DNA of 42,007 bases from Chara braunii (GCA_003427395.1 BFEA01000154.1:2561995-2604001), one strand, 5' to 3'; counted from the first letter of the stretch, positions 20,455 to 31,335 are shown. Notes: generated by a model not told the origin, from the sequence alone. Numbers and translations: made by a program.

Positions 20455-20699
20455 TGTGACGCCCAAACCTCACGCCCGACGACTTCCTGATCGGAGTGTG
20501 AGTGGGCCTGGAAGTGCGGAAAGGGGGTGTGCCAAGGATTTTAGGAAAGTGGAGGGTGGAGTCCCAGATCGGAACTGAGATCTCCTGTGGCAAGCTCTGG
20601 GATACGAATGCAGGAGGGTAGGCATTGTCTTTGCTCCGGGGAACAGGGCTACTGCCTCTGTGGGTTCCGCCGTCTGGGTCAGAGTCATATCTGGTGCAC

Positions 20700-21185
20700 T
20701 ATTGGGATGCTATGGGTGTCTCGTCGATTCGTCACCTCCCGACGCCGAATTTCGCACGTCTCCGAATCCGACGCGGCTGACCTCAATCTAAGACTGTGCA
20801 CCCGTCGTTCCTCCTCCGAACGAGTTCGCCGGATGAAGCCGGAGGCTCGTTACTCGTGGTCCCGCAGACACTCTGAGCACGGGGGTTGGGGTCAGTAAGG
20901 AGCGATTGCGAGCCGGGGGATGATGGTTATGGAGTGGTAGGGCATGATGCGGTGATAGGGAGGGAATTCGGTCCCTAAGAAAATGATTCCGGGCTCCGCG
21001 AGGACGTCACACGCGTATGGGCTAGAGTAGCTGGGGAGATGGGGGTTACATCCCAAGGCCTGGTCGAGGTCCCACTCGCAAATACGTTCGTTCCCCGTCA
21101 AGTAGGGAAATTCCGGAGGTTCCGCCCAGGGTCGTGCAGGCAAACAAGAGTGCCCCCAATATTCCTGGAATTCCCGATCCCTCAA
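20700..21185 (-). pseudogene. CEWD-family protein, copy A
   Basis: The N-terminal open part (21185-20892) contains FPYLTGNERICEWDLDQAL, PGIIFLGTEFPPY and ITIIPRLAIAPY. These align with copy B at FPY-x-x-G-x-x-R-V/I-CEWD, FPPY and IIP. After a stop at 20892 a second block in another frame (about 20840-20700) has LRSAASDSE, EIRRREVTNRRDTHSI, which matches SDSE, RRR and RDTRSI in copy B. So the copy is broken by a stop plus a frameshift but retains both conserved blocks. Roughly a third of residues match between copies by eye. No known domain recognised. The true start is uncertain. Confidence 0.55.
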
Positions 21186-21763
21186 ACACTCGCGGTCAGT
21201 GACACAAAAGGGAACGCCGAAATTGATGCTGCAAGCCGGGGTGGAACGCCAACCATTCGGGAAATTAGTCGAGTTTAGGTTTCGCAGACGCGCGTGTAGG
21301 CAGCGATCGTCTTTGGTCGAGCCTATACGTGCGTGCGCAGGACCTGTCCTTCGATCAGATGTGTGAAAGTCAGCGATTTACGAGATGGATCATCCTATAG
21401 TGAGACGATCGTCTAATAGTCTAGCGTGCCTATCCAATTCGTACACAAACCGAATCACGCCTATTATCCATGCATCTAGCTCACATGCAAATAGAAAGAA
21501 TCGAGGATCATGCAACAATTCTTTGGCCAATCGGCCCCGAGATCACACAAGGCTCGATCGTCGGGAACCAATCAATCAGATTTGCCGATTCAAAAAGATA
21601 GAGACAGGGAGTGGGGGAAAACAATCCACATGTCCGTTTCCGAAGAAAGGAAGCAAGGAAAACGAAAAATCTGAGATGTCGATCGAAAAGAAGGACAAGG
21701 CGACTGGCGCCGATACCAAAATTACTCAGAAGAATGGAAGAGAACATCACCATAATACACCCC

Positions 21764-21764
<1 letters not shown>

Positions 21765-21817
<53 letters not shown>
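21765..21817. repeat. (TC)n microsatellite
   Basis: Uninterrupted TC dinucleotide tract within LTR-like segment A. Confidence 0.95.
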
Positions 21818-21819
<2 letters not shown>

Positions 21820-23079
21820 ACAACATCCCGATGCGGGCAGTTCGTCGCCTCACACCCACACAGAGTTGTCACCTTGCTTAGGCGGCGTGGGGGACGTAGC
21901 CTCACTCCACATATCGATCCAGTCATGCAAGTGTTCCGGCCAATTAGGACAGAGGAAGAAGTACGCGCGCACATGGACGCCACAAAAGATATAAAAAACA
22001 GAAGGATTACAATTGTAATTATGCCCGCCAAACAGAAATTACAGTTACACGCAAGGATAAAGGCGCAGAAAGTCATAACACAAATCCCGACGCAGTAAGG
22101 TGTGTGCCAACAAGAAGCGTCGTGCAACAAAAATTGAGACGCGCCTAAATTCCTAATCTAAATCCTAATTGAAGAAAGAAATTCCGAACGGAGCACATTC
22201 CGAGAGCTCACCGGGGCTCGACCTAAGTTTGAAAATTCAAAAAGATTTTCCTGCGTGACGACCGCGCCAAAATTCTCATTTCCCACAGCAGAACAAGAAA
22301 GAAGTTATGGCAACAGTTATCTTTCGCGCTCGCTAAGGCGCGACCAGCTACCAATCGTCACAATATCACCCCAACCTCGATTCCAAAAGCAAGAAAAACA
22401 AGGGCTTCCATGTAATCCCGCGGGCCCTTCCGATTCAACCTCCGAAGTAGCCTTGCGGAGAAAATCGCATGGTTGCAGAAAATAGTTCGTCACATATGTG
22501 ACGTCCAAGGGGTTCCAATCTTGAGCAAGCTCCGACTTGCTCTTCCAATCATCCATCGATCTTGTGAGAAATCACCAGTGATCAACATGGAGCCAACACG
22601 TGACACTTACCGTGAGATGAGAGTGTGGAAGTCATCAAGGTGGCACTGCAAACTCCGATCCTAGAGATTGTCGGGGAACGGTAGCCTTATGACAGGTGGG
22701 GGAGGAGGAGGAGGAACTTGCGGGAGGGGTGACAGAAACAATGATCTTGATGAGGGAGCGAGGCGAGGTAATCAGGATAGAGGGTACAAAGGGTGTTGAG
22801 AATCGTGGTGTAGAAATTCTCATGCTCTTTGCACGCGGGGACGATACCTGTGATTATGCAATAAACCTCCATATTATTATATTCCTGCCATGCCGCGCTA
22901 AAGAGAAGGATGTGGAGGGGAAAGGATGTTACGAGAGAGCGAGTGATGGCGTGCGGAAAAATGGTGGCGATGAGGCGGGTAGAGTAGAGTTGGTGGAAGA
23001 GGAAAGGTGGGAAAGGAGGCGAGTTAGAAGGGAATGGAGGGCGGCCCGCGAGCTAATGGACGGTGAGGTAATCAAGGGG

Positions 23080-24603
23080 CCGGCGGGATAACGACCGGGG
23101 ACGAAGCCCGAGCATCCGCATCTCCACGTATGCGAACGGTGGGCCGCGGTGGTGGAGAGGATTGAGTCGGCGAAGAACTTCTTCTTCGGCGTCTGCTTCT
23201 GGATCCCTCCGCGGTGGCGAAGCCATCTCCTCTGAGCTCCTCCTGCGGTGGCTCTGGATTGGGCGCCGAATCACCTTGTAGTAGTCGCGCGACTGGTCAG
23301 TCCGACTCTTGTACTGGCCGCTTTCCTTCCGCCTTTTCCCGCCTCCTCTAAGTTGTGGCTTTGTCTTCTTCCTTACTCTGTTCGTTGGAGCTACCCGATC
23401 CGCCCGACTCACTTTCTTCTAGCTCGCCCTCCTCAGACTCGTGGTAATCGGGGTCGTCAGTTTCCGCCCCCGAGTTTTTTTCTTCTTCTTCACTTCCTTC
23501 CTCTCTCTCTTCCTCCTCTTCGTCTACCTCTTCTTCTATTTCCACCTTTCGAGTGATAGGATACCACAAGGTGAGATCGATCACGTCAATGACTAGATCG
23601 TGGCCTGAAGAGGGGTAGTAGGAGTTGTCTCGATCGAGCTCCGTACACGTGGACCACAACAGATGCGGTACCAATGTACAGGTGAGTGTCGCCGTTGTGG
23701 GCCGGTCATCACAGCGCGAAATGATATCTAGAGGGAGATCGTCCAGGAGCTACGCCAGGAACACTAGAACTTCGATCGTGCTTGGCTCCAGGTGGTCGTC
23801 CCTCACCTTTCCGAACAAAATCCCCAACAGCTCTCCTTCCGTGTTCATTCTCCACGCCTAGATTATCAACAGCTCCACGTCATCATCGAGAACTTCGTCT
23901 TCCTTGTCCTTATCGGTCGTCTCTGCCCAATAGAAGATCACTTCAAGAAGGCAGAAGTTGAGCACAACATACGCGTTCCACCACTCCGCCCACTTGCCGT
24001 CGTCAAGGATGGGCATGTCCAGTTGCCTGATCCGAAAAGAGAGAGGGACGTCCGTAGCGGACTGCCAGAAGGTAGGGAGATCAGAGGGAAGCCCGAAGGT
24101 CAAGAGGCGATGCCGGTTCATTGAGGCGGCGCGAAGGGAAGAAGTTCCGGCATGATGACCTTCGGCGTAGTGAGAGAGAGCCTGAGTTGGCTGAGGTCGA
24201 TGTCGTTGGTGGGGTCGATCCAATCGCTTGGCCGAGCTAACTGCTGGACCCACGCATTCGTGAGGTCCCGCGCCCAGAGTCGCAGTTGTCAGAGGGCGCC
24301 TGGATTAGCGGATGGATGCAACATCGTAAGGTCGTCGGTGAAGGCGACGATCACTGTCAGGTGGCTGACGCCTGGTGGAGACAGCCGCCGAAAAACCGAC
24401 ACCTCGGCCAACACCCGCGTTCGATCGCTGGTCCATGCAAATCGAAATTCCACTGTCGTGTGGATGTCCGTCGTACTGAAGAAAGTCGCGAAACGGAGCA
24501 GATCGGGACTCAATCATGGTCACTGTACCTGCCGGATCGATGAAATATGTCCCCCAAGTCTCATTAGACGCTCGCTAATCACCTGCTCGGTAGGAAAGCT
24601 CAT
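23080..24603 (-). pseudogene. gypsy-2 third ORF, downstream of integrase
   Basis: Starts MSFPTEQVISERLMRLGG at 24603. Its ATG overlaps the integrase stop as ATGA (24603-24600). It continues in broken frames: FRFAWTSDRTRVLAEV (near 24430), LSFRIRQLDMPILDDGKWAE and AYVVLNFCLLEVIFYWAE (within 24253-23858), then PSSGHDLVIDVIDLTLWYP and a long acidic run (23674-23348), and probably a basic Ser/Arg-rich tail to about 23080. About 500 codons in all. The position matches env-like or accessory third ORFs of plant retroelements, but I see no transmembrane or envelope features. The function is unknown. Confidence 0.55.
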
Positions 24604-26330
24604 GGCGATGGGGGAGAAGGTAGAGACGAAGGTTGACAAGAAGGAGAATCAGAGTATTCGAGTCCGAGATCATCGCCTTCCTCTTCAGAATCAAGGGACA
24701 ACTTGGACGAGATGAGAGACGGAGAAGGATGTAAGCAATGAAGATAAGACACAAGTCGAATGATCGGTCGAGCTGATCGGCTTCCTGAGACCTCCGACGC
24801 AAGCCGCACCGTGTTCACTCCGCCGGGACCGAGCTCGACTACGGGGAATCGCTCAAAACATTGTGGCGCTAACTTGCCCTGGCGAGCACATTTCCTCACT
24901 TGCACTACGTCCCTTAATTTATACTGGGGTTGAGGCCCCATATTCCCATTTCGGGCCTCATAGCTACGGACTTGTCGTCCATGGGCCATTCGATCATCCG
25001 TTGTCTTTTTCGGGCTAACCGGGGAAGGGTTTTTTCCATTAACTCTAGGTGGCGTTGAGCCTTGTCCTTGACCGTCGCCCTCGTGGCTCGTCACGCAAGG
25101 GTCGTCTCGTCGTTCAGGCTTGGTAGGGCTACTCAGGCCATACTATTGGTCCATAACTGAAAAGGGGTCAAGACGGTGGACTCATGGGGTGTCCCTCGGT
25201 GGATAGCTAAGATTTGGTGTATGATATCGGGCCAAGGCCTCGTGTCCCGAGCCGCAATATTCCGCCGCAAGGCTGTCTTAATTACATGGTTCGCATTCTC
25301 TACTAGTGCGTTCGATTGCGACATATGGGGGCCAGTATTGCGAATAGAGACGCCATGTACGACTAGGCTCCTTAGGACTTCTCCTCAGAATTCTGCCCCG
25401 TTGTCGGTTAGGATTTCCTCAGTGTGCTATGTCCTTTTTAGAATGAGTTCTATTGGTTGGGAAGTGACCGAGGGGGTAGAGTCGCGCATGTGCATTGGGA
25501 AGGAGGCAGTCTCCCACGTTGTGGAGAGGAGGAGGATAATCTGCGACGAGACTATAACATCTGTTTTCATGATTGGACCAGGGTGGATGCAGCAATACCG
25601 CTGCGCTCCCCCTTGGACCAGGGTGGATGCAGCAATACCGCTGCGCTCCCCCAGTGGGGGTTGGAATGGATAAGGCTCTCTCACTAGCAACCTGTACAGT
25701 CAATCCTCTAGAGGACAGAGCAATCAATGGTGGCAGGTGTTTTTTTTCTCAGTTGTGCTTCCTAATACTTTCCTGATTTGTGTTGTGTAAGGGACGCTGG
25801 ACCAGCTTTCCAGTAGGTGATGCTCCCCACCAATAGATGGAGCCTCTCCCCGGGTGCTAGTGGTGTCAGTTCTCACCAGCAGCACTAGCACCGCAGGGGG
25901 CGTTCTGAAAAAAAAAAAAAAAAAAAAAAAAAAATCGTCGGTGTCCTAATGCATCCTGAGGAAACGGTTGACATACCTCACAATTTTCGCCATCTGTCGC
26001 GTTTTGCATGAGTAGGCCTCGATCCATTTTGAGAAATGATCCACGAATACCAGAAGAACTGAATATTCGCAGCTATTTGGTTCAGGGGGCACAACAATAT
26101 CTGTCGTGTCCATGCTAACCCTTTGGAACGGCCTCTGGTAGGCACTATCGACCTAGGCGGCTGAATCGGCGCTTTGTCTATCGCGCAAACCGGTCAATTT
26201 TTTACGATAAATTTAACATCGTCAAGGATGTTGGACCAATACCATTCGTTTTTGTCAATGGCTGCCTCTGTGATCCTGACAACAAAGTGAGCGACGGTTT
26301 CCTCGTGGGCCAACTTAACCTAGTTGTACC
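24600..26330 (-). pseudogene. gypsy-2 integrase, interrupted
   Basis: Zinc-binding part with LAHEETVAHF (near 26300). The core has MDTTDIV (about 26113, first Asp) and LVFVDHFSKWIEAYSCKT (about 26050), then ILTDNGAEF (25408-25388, second Asp) and ALVENANHVIK (25306-25286, Glu). The C-terminal module has KLAPQCFERFPVVELGPG (within 25094-24600). Between the first and second Asp lies about 360 bp of unrelated sequence (25573-25935). An in-frame stop follows FMRYN at the start, and there are other frame changes. The stop codon at 24600 overlaps the third ORF start. Confidence 0.8.
25573..25935. repeat. Foreign insert within integrase, with 40-bp tandem duplication
   Basis: Two identical 40-bp copies (25573-25612, 25613-25652, starting TTGGACCAGGGTGG), then a segment (25828-25910) homologous in inverse orientation to the end of the gag remnant at 20385-20454 (shared GGCTCCATCTATTGGTGGGG), and a poly-A tract (25909-25934, a T run on the minus strand). 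Together they separate the two halves of the integrase core. Confidence 0.7.
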
Positions 26331-28022
26331 TCATGAACGGATGAGGCACCGACATCCAAATCCCACTACCGTCAGTCTTTAGTTTTTCCAACTGCTCGTC
26401 GTTCCATCGGTAATCCCGTGCCCTCTCGTTACTTTGCGGCCTCCCTCCAGCTGCAACAGCAGCGTAAGTCCTCCCCTGACTATCGCTACTGCCTTCATCC
26501 TCCAGGCCCCATTCTATTTGGTCATATGAGACCTCTTCCATACCACCCTCATCTAGAGTCGAGATCAAATGATCCTTGGCCTTGACTTGGCCAAAAATGA
26601 TACGGCCCTTCCACTTTTTGCCCTTGTCAAGGTCCTTATGCCAGAAAGTGGAGACTGTCATGGACCGCGCTTCAAACGCTACCACTTCCCTACTCAAAGT
26701 ATCGTACGTCATGGTAGACTCTTGGATCTTCTCAAAGAAGTATCCACGCAACAGCTCGGGAATGGCACGATAGAATAGGTTGACCAGTTGGGTCTCATAC
26801 TCTCAGTGACCCTATGGTCAGGGACAACTATCAACTCATCCATTACTCCCTTGAGTGTCGTGCCACTCTTCCACTATCATGAGTGGATGGTCTGAAGCTT
26901 ATCGGAGGACCTAATCCCTCTAGTAACATCAGCAAATCTCTCACGCAACAACTTAAGGAACGCGTCCAAGGAGGTTTGCGCAGAGTAAGTTACCATGTTA
27001 TTCTCGCAATGAGCAGCGCAGACAAGCGATCGTGTGAAGCTTGCTGCCTCATCCCTAAGGGCATGAAAAACAATTAAGACTTGCTCCTCGGGCACAATCT
27101 CTTGGAGGTGAACATGCGAATTGATGTTCGTCTCCCAGTTGTCAAAGTTTTCTCCCTTTTTTTCCGCTATAGGGATCAGGGAACTTGACCTTGACTGGGT
27201 CCCTACGGGGACGTGCTTCCTCCTCCCTTGGAGCTGCTAACTTAGCACCCTCTATTCCCCATGTACAAAATCGCTCTACGCTCTCCATCCTTGCCTTAAC
27301 TTTCGTGCCCACTTGCATCATCATTTCACGCGCGAACTCCCTAAAACCTAAGCGTATGGAGCGCAGTGTTACATCCTGGCTTCTGGCAAACTGATACCGC
27401 TCATCCCAAGCTTTAGCCAGGAGTTCGATATTCCTCGACATAACCTCCATCTTCCCCTGTATATCCGCTTGCGCCTCCATCTGCACCCTTTGCTCCTTTA
27501 TACTAGCCTCCAACTCTCTCGCCGTCTTGCTGACATCTTCCATTCGTTTCTTCTTTTCTCTTATCAATGCAAATTCCACTCCAACTTTTTCTCCTCCTCT
27601 ATAGTCCGACGTTTTAAGGGGTCCTCTTCAACTTCCAATTCCCTTATGATCGCCTCTTGTTCTTCCCTGGGACATATAACATTGCCTCCTCCTCTTCTCC
27701 CAGGGACAGATTAACAACTCATTCACAAACCTTCTTCTCTAACCAGGGATCCTCCTTCTTTGTGCCACTCGACTCCCCCCTGATACTTCTTCTGATTAAG
27801 GGCACTTCTTCTTCCACCTTTTTCTCTCCTTCTTCTTCTTCTTCCTCCACTGCTTTTAACTTTTCTTCCTCCTCCTTTTAATTTTTCTTCCTCCTCCTTT
27901 TTCACCTTTTCCAACGCTTCCTCCAACTTCTTCCTTTTTGGGGCATGCTCCTGCAATAAGGCTAACGTCTTGGCCTGCTTTACGACCTCCTTCTTCTCCT
28001 TTTTGGCCTTCTGCTCTGCCAA
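26331..28022 (-). pseudogene. gag: gypsy-2 Gag (frameshifted)
   Basis: The N-terminal part starts MAEQKAKKEKKEVVKQAK (28022-27723), a Lys/Glu-rich coiled-coil region. The chain continues with PREEQEAIIRELE (after a one-base deletion near 27669) and a long coiled coil ending VKVKFPDPYSGKKG (27579-27142). Then comes the capsid-like part with FHALRDEAASFTRSL (27095-26877) and YFFEKIQESTMTYDTLSRE (26751-26600). Several frameshifts and stops; no zinc knuckle is left in place. Recognised as Ty3-type gag from its layout and from the retrotransposon-gag-like FHALRDEA block. Confidence 0.7.
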
Positions 28023-28776
28023 GATCCTCGCAGCCTCCTCCTCGTGCTCCTTAGTGTAGGGAGTGGTTCTAGCACCACCCCCTGGTCTCCACCCAACACG
28101 TGAAGTTGTTCCAGAAACCTAACGGAAAAAGGAGACGTCAAAGGGTTCCCCACAGGGAGAAACCCACGAGCAGACCGTACATAGGGTAGTCATCCATGGT
28201 GTCAAGTGCACGACAATGACTGTCCCACTCCTCACCACTTAGACCTACCCACTGGACTGATGACTATCTAAGGACCACAGGAACCGGATAGGACCCTGTC
28301 AACTATGGTCACTAGCCTGGACCTAATACTACGGTTGTCACTACATAACTCAATGTTGATCAGGAGGCATTTAAGGAGATCCCCCGCAACTCCTCAGAAA
28401 TTATTTAACGTCGCAGACAGGATGACGCGATCAGCAAGTCTTCTCAAGACTTAGACAGCTTGTTGTGCAGCCCACAGTTGGGATTTTGGTCCTACTATGC
28501 CACACTGAGCAGCCCGCCGGTCTGTACTGGTCCTTGGGAGGGTTTGTCCTCCGGGTCCGTCAATCGTCAGACACGGCCTTTAGCCCTACTCAGCCCATGT
28601 GGGTTTGGTTAACAAAGCTCTACGACCTCATACACAGAGTTCGTATCACCTGAACAGAACAGACTTAATGCAGAAAAAAGAAACAGACAGACTCGACAAG
28701 TATCATGGGGTGAGTGCACATCCATTGGGCAAGGGGATAGCTTGAAGGCTTGGCAAGAATATACCAACTCCAGCTT

Positions 28777-28933
28777 GGTCAATTTTGTGGTCAACAGCTC
28801 TGGTCAACACCTTGGTCAACGCTGGTCAAGTGCCCGGTCAACACCTTGGTCAACGCTGGTCAACGCCTCAGTCAACACCCTGGTCAACGCCTCAGTCAAC
28901 GTCGGTCAACTCACCGGTCAATGCCTCGGTCAA
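28777..28933 (-). promoter_or_regulatory. Array of 14 W-box-like TTGAC(C/T) elements
   Basis: Twelve GGTCAA and two AGTCAA in 157 bp, mostly 10-12 bp apart; on the minus strand all 14 read TTGACC or TTGACT. TTGAC(C/T) is the core bound by WRKY factors in plants. The array lies in the leader of gypsy-2. It is an imperfect 12-bp tandem repeat, so a regulatory role is inference. Confidence 0.6.
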
Positions 28934-29212
28934 CGTCTGACTCGGCTATGGCTGCCGACACCTTTCTCCCTTCAACCTCACTTCGCCTTCTCCCTCCTTC
29001 CTTCTTTTTCACTTTCTTCTTCCTTCACCCCGGCTATGTTTTTCTTTTCCTTTCTTCGTCTTTGCCTTCTCCTTCCTCGGCTATGGCTTTGTTCTCCTTC
29101 ATCTCTCCCTTCTCTTCTACTTCATCTTCTTCCTCCTTGGTAACCCTGTGTCTGGGCTTCGGCGGTTATGACCACCACCTCCTGTCTTGGACCGCACAAC
29201 AATCTTGTATCG

Positions 29213-29215
<3 letters not shown>

Positions 29216-29269
<54 letters not shown>

Positions 29270-29314
29270 NNNNNNNNNNNNNNNNNNNNNNNNNNNNNNN
29301 NNNNNNNNNNNNNN

Positions 29315-29401
<87 letters not shown>
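29216..29401. repeat. (TC)n microsatellite with assembly gap
   Basis: Long TC tract interrupted by 45 N bases (29270-29314). The true length is unknown. Confidence 0.95.
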
Positions 29402-29406
<5 letters not shown>

Positions 29407-29533
29407 ATTCTCTTCTTTGCAGGTACGCGGCACCTTTCTTCGGCGGCGCAACTATGGTGGACCTTCCTCCTTCGATGGCGCGACTACAACTATGGCACCC
29501 AGACAACGATGGCGCATAGGATAACGAAAACCA

Positions 29534-29545
29534 GCTCTGATACCA
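29534..29545 (-). other. Primer binding site of gypsy-2 (tRNA-Met type)
   Basis: The minus strand reads TGGTATCAGAGC, the common plant PBS for initiator tRNA-Met, one base after TTGCA, which would be the LTR end. It lies 1.5 kb upstream of gag in the same orientation. Confidence 0.75.
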
Positions 29546-29546
29546 A

Positions 29547-30052
29547 TGCAACCAGACTCGGTTTCTTCTTCAACTCACATGCATGCAACAGATGACAAAG
29601 CACACTGGCGCCAGAGCTCCCACTCAAACCTCCAAGATATGGAAACCGAGAACACAGGTCAGGTGCAAACTCGCTTCAACAGGCTATGGCACATGAGCGT
29701 CTGTCCATCTCACTCTCGACACTGTGTCCACAACCACTGTTCACTCACACTCAACTCTGGATCACCTTGAATATCTAAATGGTCCCAGCATCATCCCACT
29801 AGCGGCAACTCTAAACATTATTTTAGTCTCTCAGAATGGTACCGGAAATAGCCTCCGGCTAGCCTTCTAAACCTCACTCGGTTAATTTATCTAAAAAAAA
29901 AGAGTCAGGTTTTAACCCCCTGACGGGTATTTCAAAATAAACAACCTCCTAAGCGGCCCAGACAAAATCTGAACCAAGCATTCATGAAAGAAACCATTTA
30001 TCAAAAGTCCTTGTCCAGTTTTTGTATCCCATTCCAATTACGAGTTATCACA
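29547..30052 (-). mobile_element. Candidate 5' LTR of gypsy-2 (about 506 bp)
   Basis: The end CA at 29547 is fixed by the PBS. The best TG start is TGTGATAACTCG at 30052, which is also where the remnant of segment B would be expected to end. No second copy of this LTR is seen in the window, so the start is uncertain. Confidence 0.4.
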
Positions 30053-30306
30053 CATGACATTTTTCCTGCATGCTTTGTGATTTGGTGAGAGGCTTGCCAG
30101 AGGCTACATCTGGTACCATTCCAATCAAGGATGATTGAATTTTAGAGTACCGAGGCAGATGACTCAGATTTTGGCTATAAGTTTCGGCTTAATTCCGGTG
30201 GAAGAAATTTTGTTGAAAAGAGTTCCATAAGAATCCAGAGAACCCTATATTGTTGATTAATATAAGGTGAACGACGGGGACGTCGTTCAATGGGGTTTGG
30301 GATTGC
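30053..30306 (-). other. Probable distal part of LTR-like segment B
   Basis: About 254 bp left of the giant solo LTR; segment A has 250 bp after the corresponding point. The bases next to the insertion (TTTGGGATTGC) resemble ATTGGGATGC at the equivalent place in A. The left edge reads CATGACA where A has TGTGACG. Homology beyond this is weak. Confidence 0.4.
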
Positions 30307-30720
30307 TGTCGGGGCAAAAAACCTGACAAGGGTATTTGCCGGTGTTTTTGAACGTCGGACGTTATCCGACTCTTGCGTTGAATCGAAAAACTTGATGAGA
30401 CTGACATTTGCCAAACGTTTATCCAGACCAGCGCTATGACTGAGAGACCTAACCTTTTTAGAACTTGACGTCGTCAACGCAAGACGACATCGACGTCTGC
30501 GCGGGATAGCGGGAGTCAGCACTGTCATCCGCGGGTTTTTCGACGAGGCCGCGGTAGTGTGCAGTCATGAAAAAACTAGAGTTACACCTAGTCTACCTAA
30601 AGTAGTGTCGCGCGGCTGCTAAGCCTCGCAATTCAGGGTTTTAGTGGGTCTAATAGGTGGTTATGTCGTGTGTGCGGTTGTGACATGTGCGCCGTGCCGT
30701 CAGATTGGCTCACTAGTAGC

Positions 30721-30820
30721 ACGGCCGCAAGCAAGGCCGTAGGGCTGCGTGTGGGGCTGCACGGCCGCAAGCAAGGCCGTAGGGCTGCGTGTGGGGCTGC
30801 ACGGCCGCAAGCAAGGCCGC
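30721..30820. repeat. 40-bp GC-rich tandem repeats in U3 (solo LTR)
   Basis: Two identical 40-bp units (30721-30760, 30761-30800) and a partial third, each with ACGGCCGCAAGCAAGGCCG. Confidence 0.9.
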
Positions 30821-31142
30821 AGGACCGCCAGCGGGGTCTGCGCGGCCACAGGCAATGAGTGTCTGTAAGGCCGCAGGCAAACGAATCCTGCTTGCCATAT
30901 GGGGACCTGCTAGGCGGTAGGAGCCCTTCATATAGAAGGGCTGCTCCTTTCTGTATGTGAAAAGGAGCTAGCCCAGTAGGTATTGTTATCAGACTATCAC
31001 CCGACTGAGATCGGGATGGAATCCAAAAAGCCCTACTGGGCGCAGCTCCTTTTGGAGCTGTTGAGTTTTTTTTTAAAGAGGCGCGGTCGATCTCGATCGC
31101 GTGATCATAAGGATCACACGGCCGAGAATGGCCGCGCGGTGG

Positions 31143-31204
31143 TAGCATGGCCCCTGCGCAAGGATGACACGCATAAATCGAGAAATAGTCCGAATTTTTT
31201 TTTT
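31143..31204 (+). pseudogene. U6 snRNA 3' half embedded in LTR (solo copy)
   Basis: Reads GCATGGCCCCTGCGCAAGG, GACACGCATAAATCGAGA, then AATAGTCCGAA and ten Ts. Against plant U6 as I know it, only two substitutions are apparent before the T run. Upstream sequence does not match U6, so only the 3' half is present. Sense to the LTR. Confidence 0.92.
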
Positions 31205-31297
31205 CCCGAGTCCATCTGGACTCGAACTCGGATCTGCATTTCGACAGTTCGTGGGTGAGCCCACGAACACAGCACGACCGTTGGCATAACCCAACAG

Positions 31298-31335
<38 letters not shown>

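Larger units (their letters stand above)
20455..22494 (-). mobile_element. LTR-like segment A (TGTGACG...CGTCACA)
   Basis: Bounded by TGTGACG (20455-20461) and CGTCACA (22488-22494), a 7-bp terminal inverted repeat with TG/CA ends. The left edge is where gag homology stops. The right edge is where similarity to segment B (ending 39455) stops, after the shared TGTGACGAACTA(C/T)TTTC. Also shared with B in the same order are GCGCCTTAGCGAGCGC and CTCTCGGAAT. No matching 5-bp target duplication is visible. It carries the CEWD ORF. A solo LTR is the simplest reading; a TIR transposon is possible. Confidence 0.5.
28023..29533 (-). other. gypsy-2 5' leader
   Basis: 1.5 kb between the PBS and gag without a convincing ORF. 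It holds the GGTCAA array (28777-28933) and a long CT tract with an assembly gap. Plus-strand ORFs here simply read through these repeats. Confidence 0.5.
22495..29545 (-). mobile_element. Ty3/gypsy element gypsy-2 (RT-deleted, decayed)
   Basis: On the minus strand: PBS at 29545-29534, a 1.5-kb leader, gag (28022-26330), integrase (26330-24600) and a third ORF (24603 to about 23080). Gag passes almost directly into the integrase zinc-binding region, so protease, RT and RNase H are deleted. The integrase core is also interrupted by foreign sequence. The 3' end is unclear; 22495-23080 has no recognisable gene, and the plus-strand ORF there looks antisense. Confidence 0.7.

Noticed and set aside
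22696-23091. Plus-strand 131-codon ORF, Glu/Arg-rich
   Set aside because: Purine-rich strand opposite the 3' region of gypsy-2; no domain, and its composition explains the open frame.
29122-29595. ORFs encoding SLSLSL or RERERE repeats
   Set aside because: Translation of the TC/GA microsatellite across an N gap, not genes.
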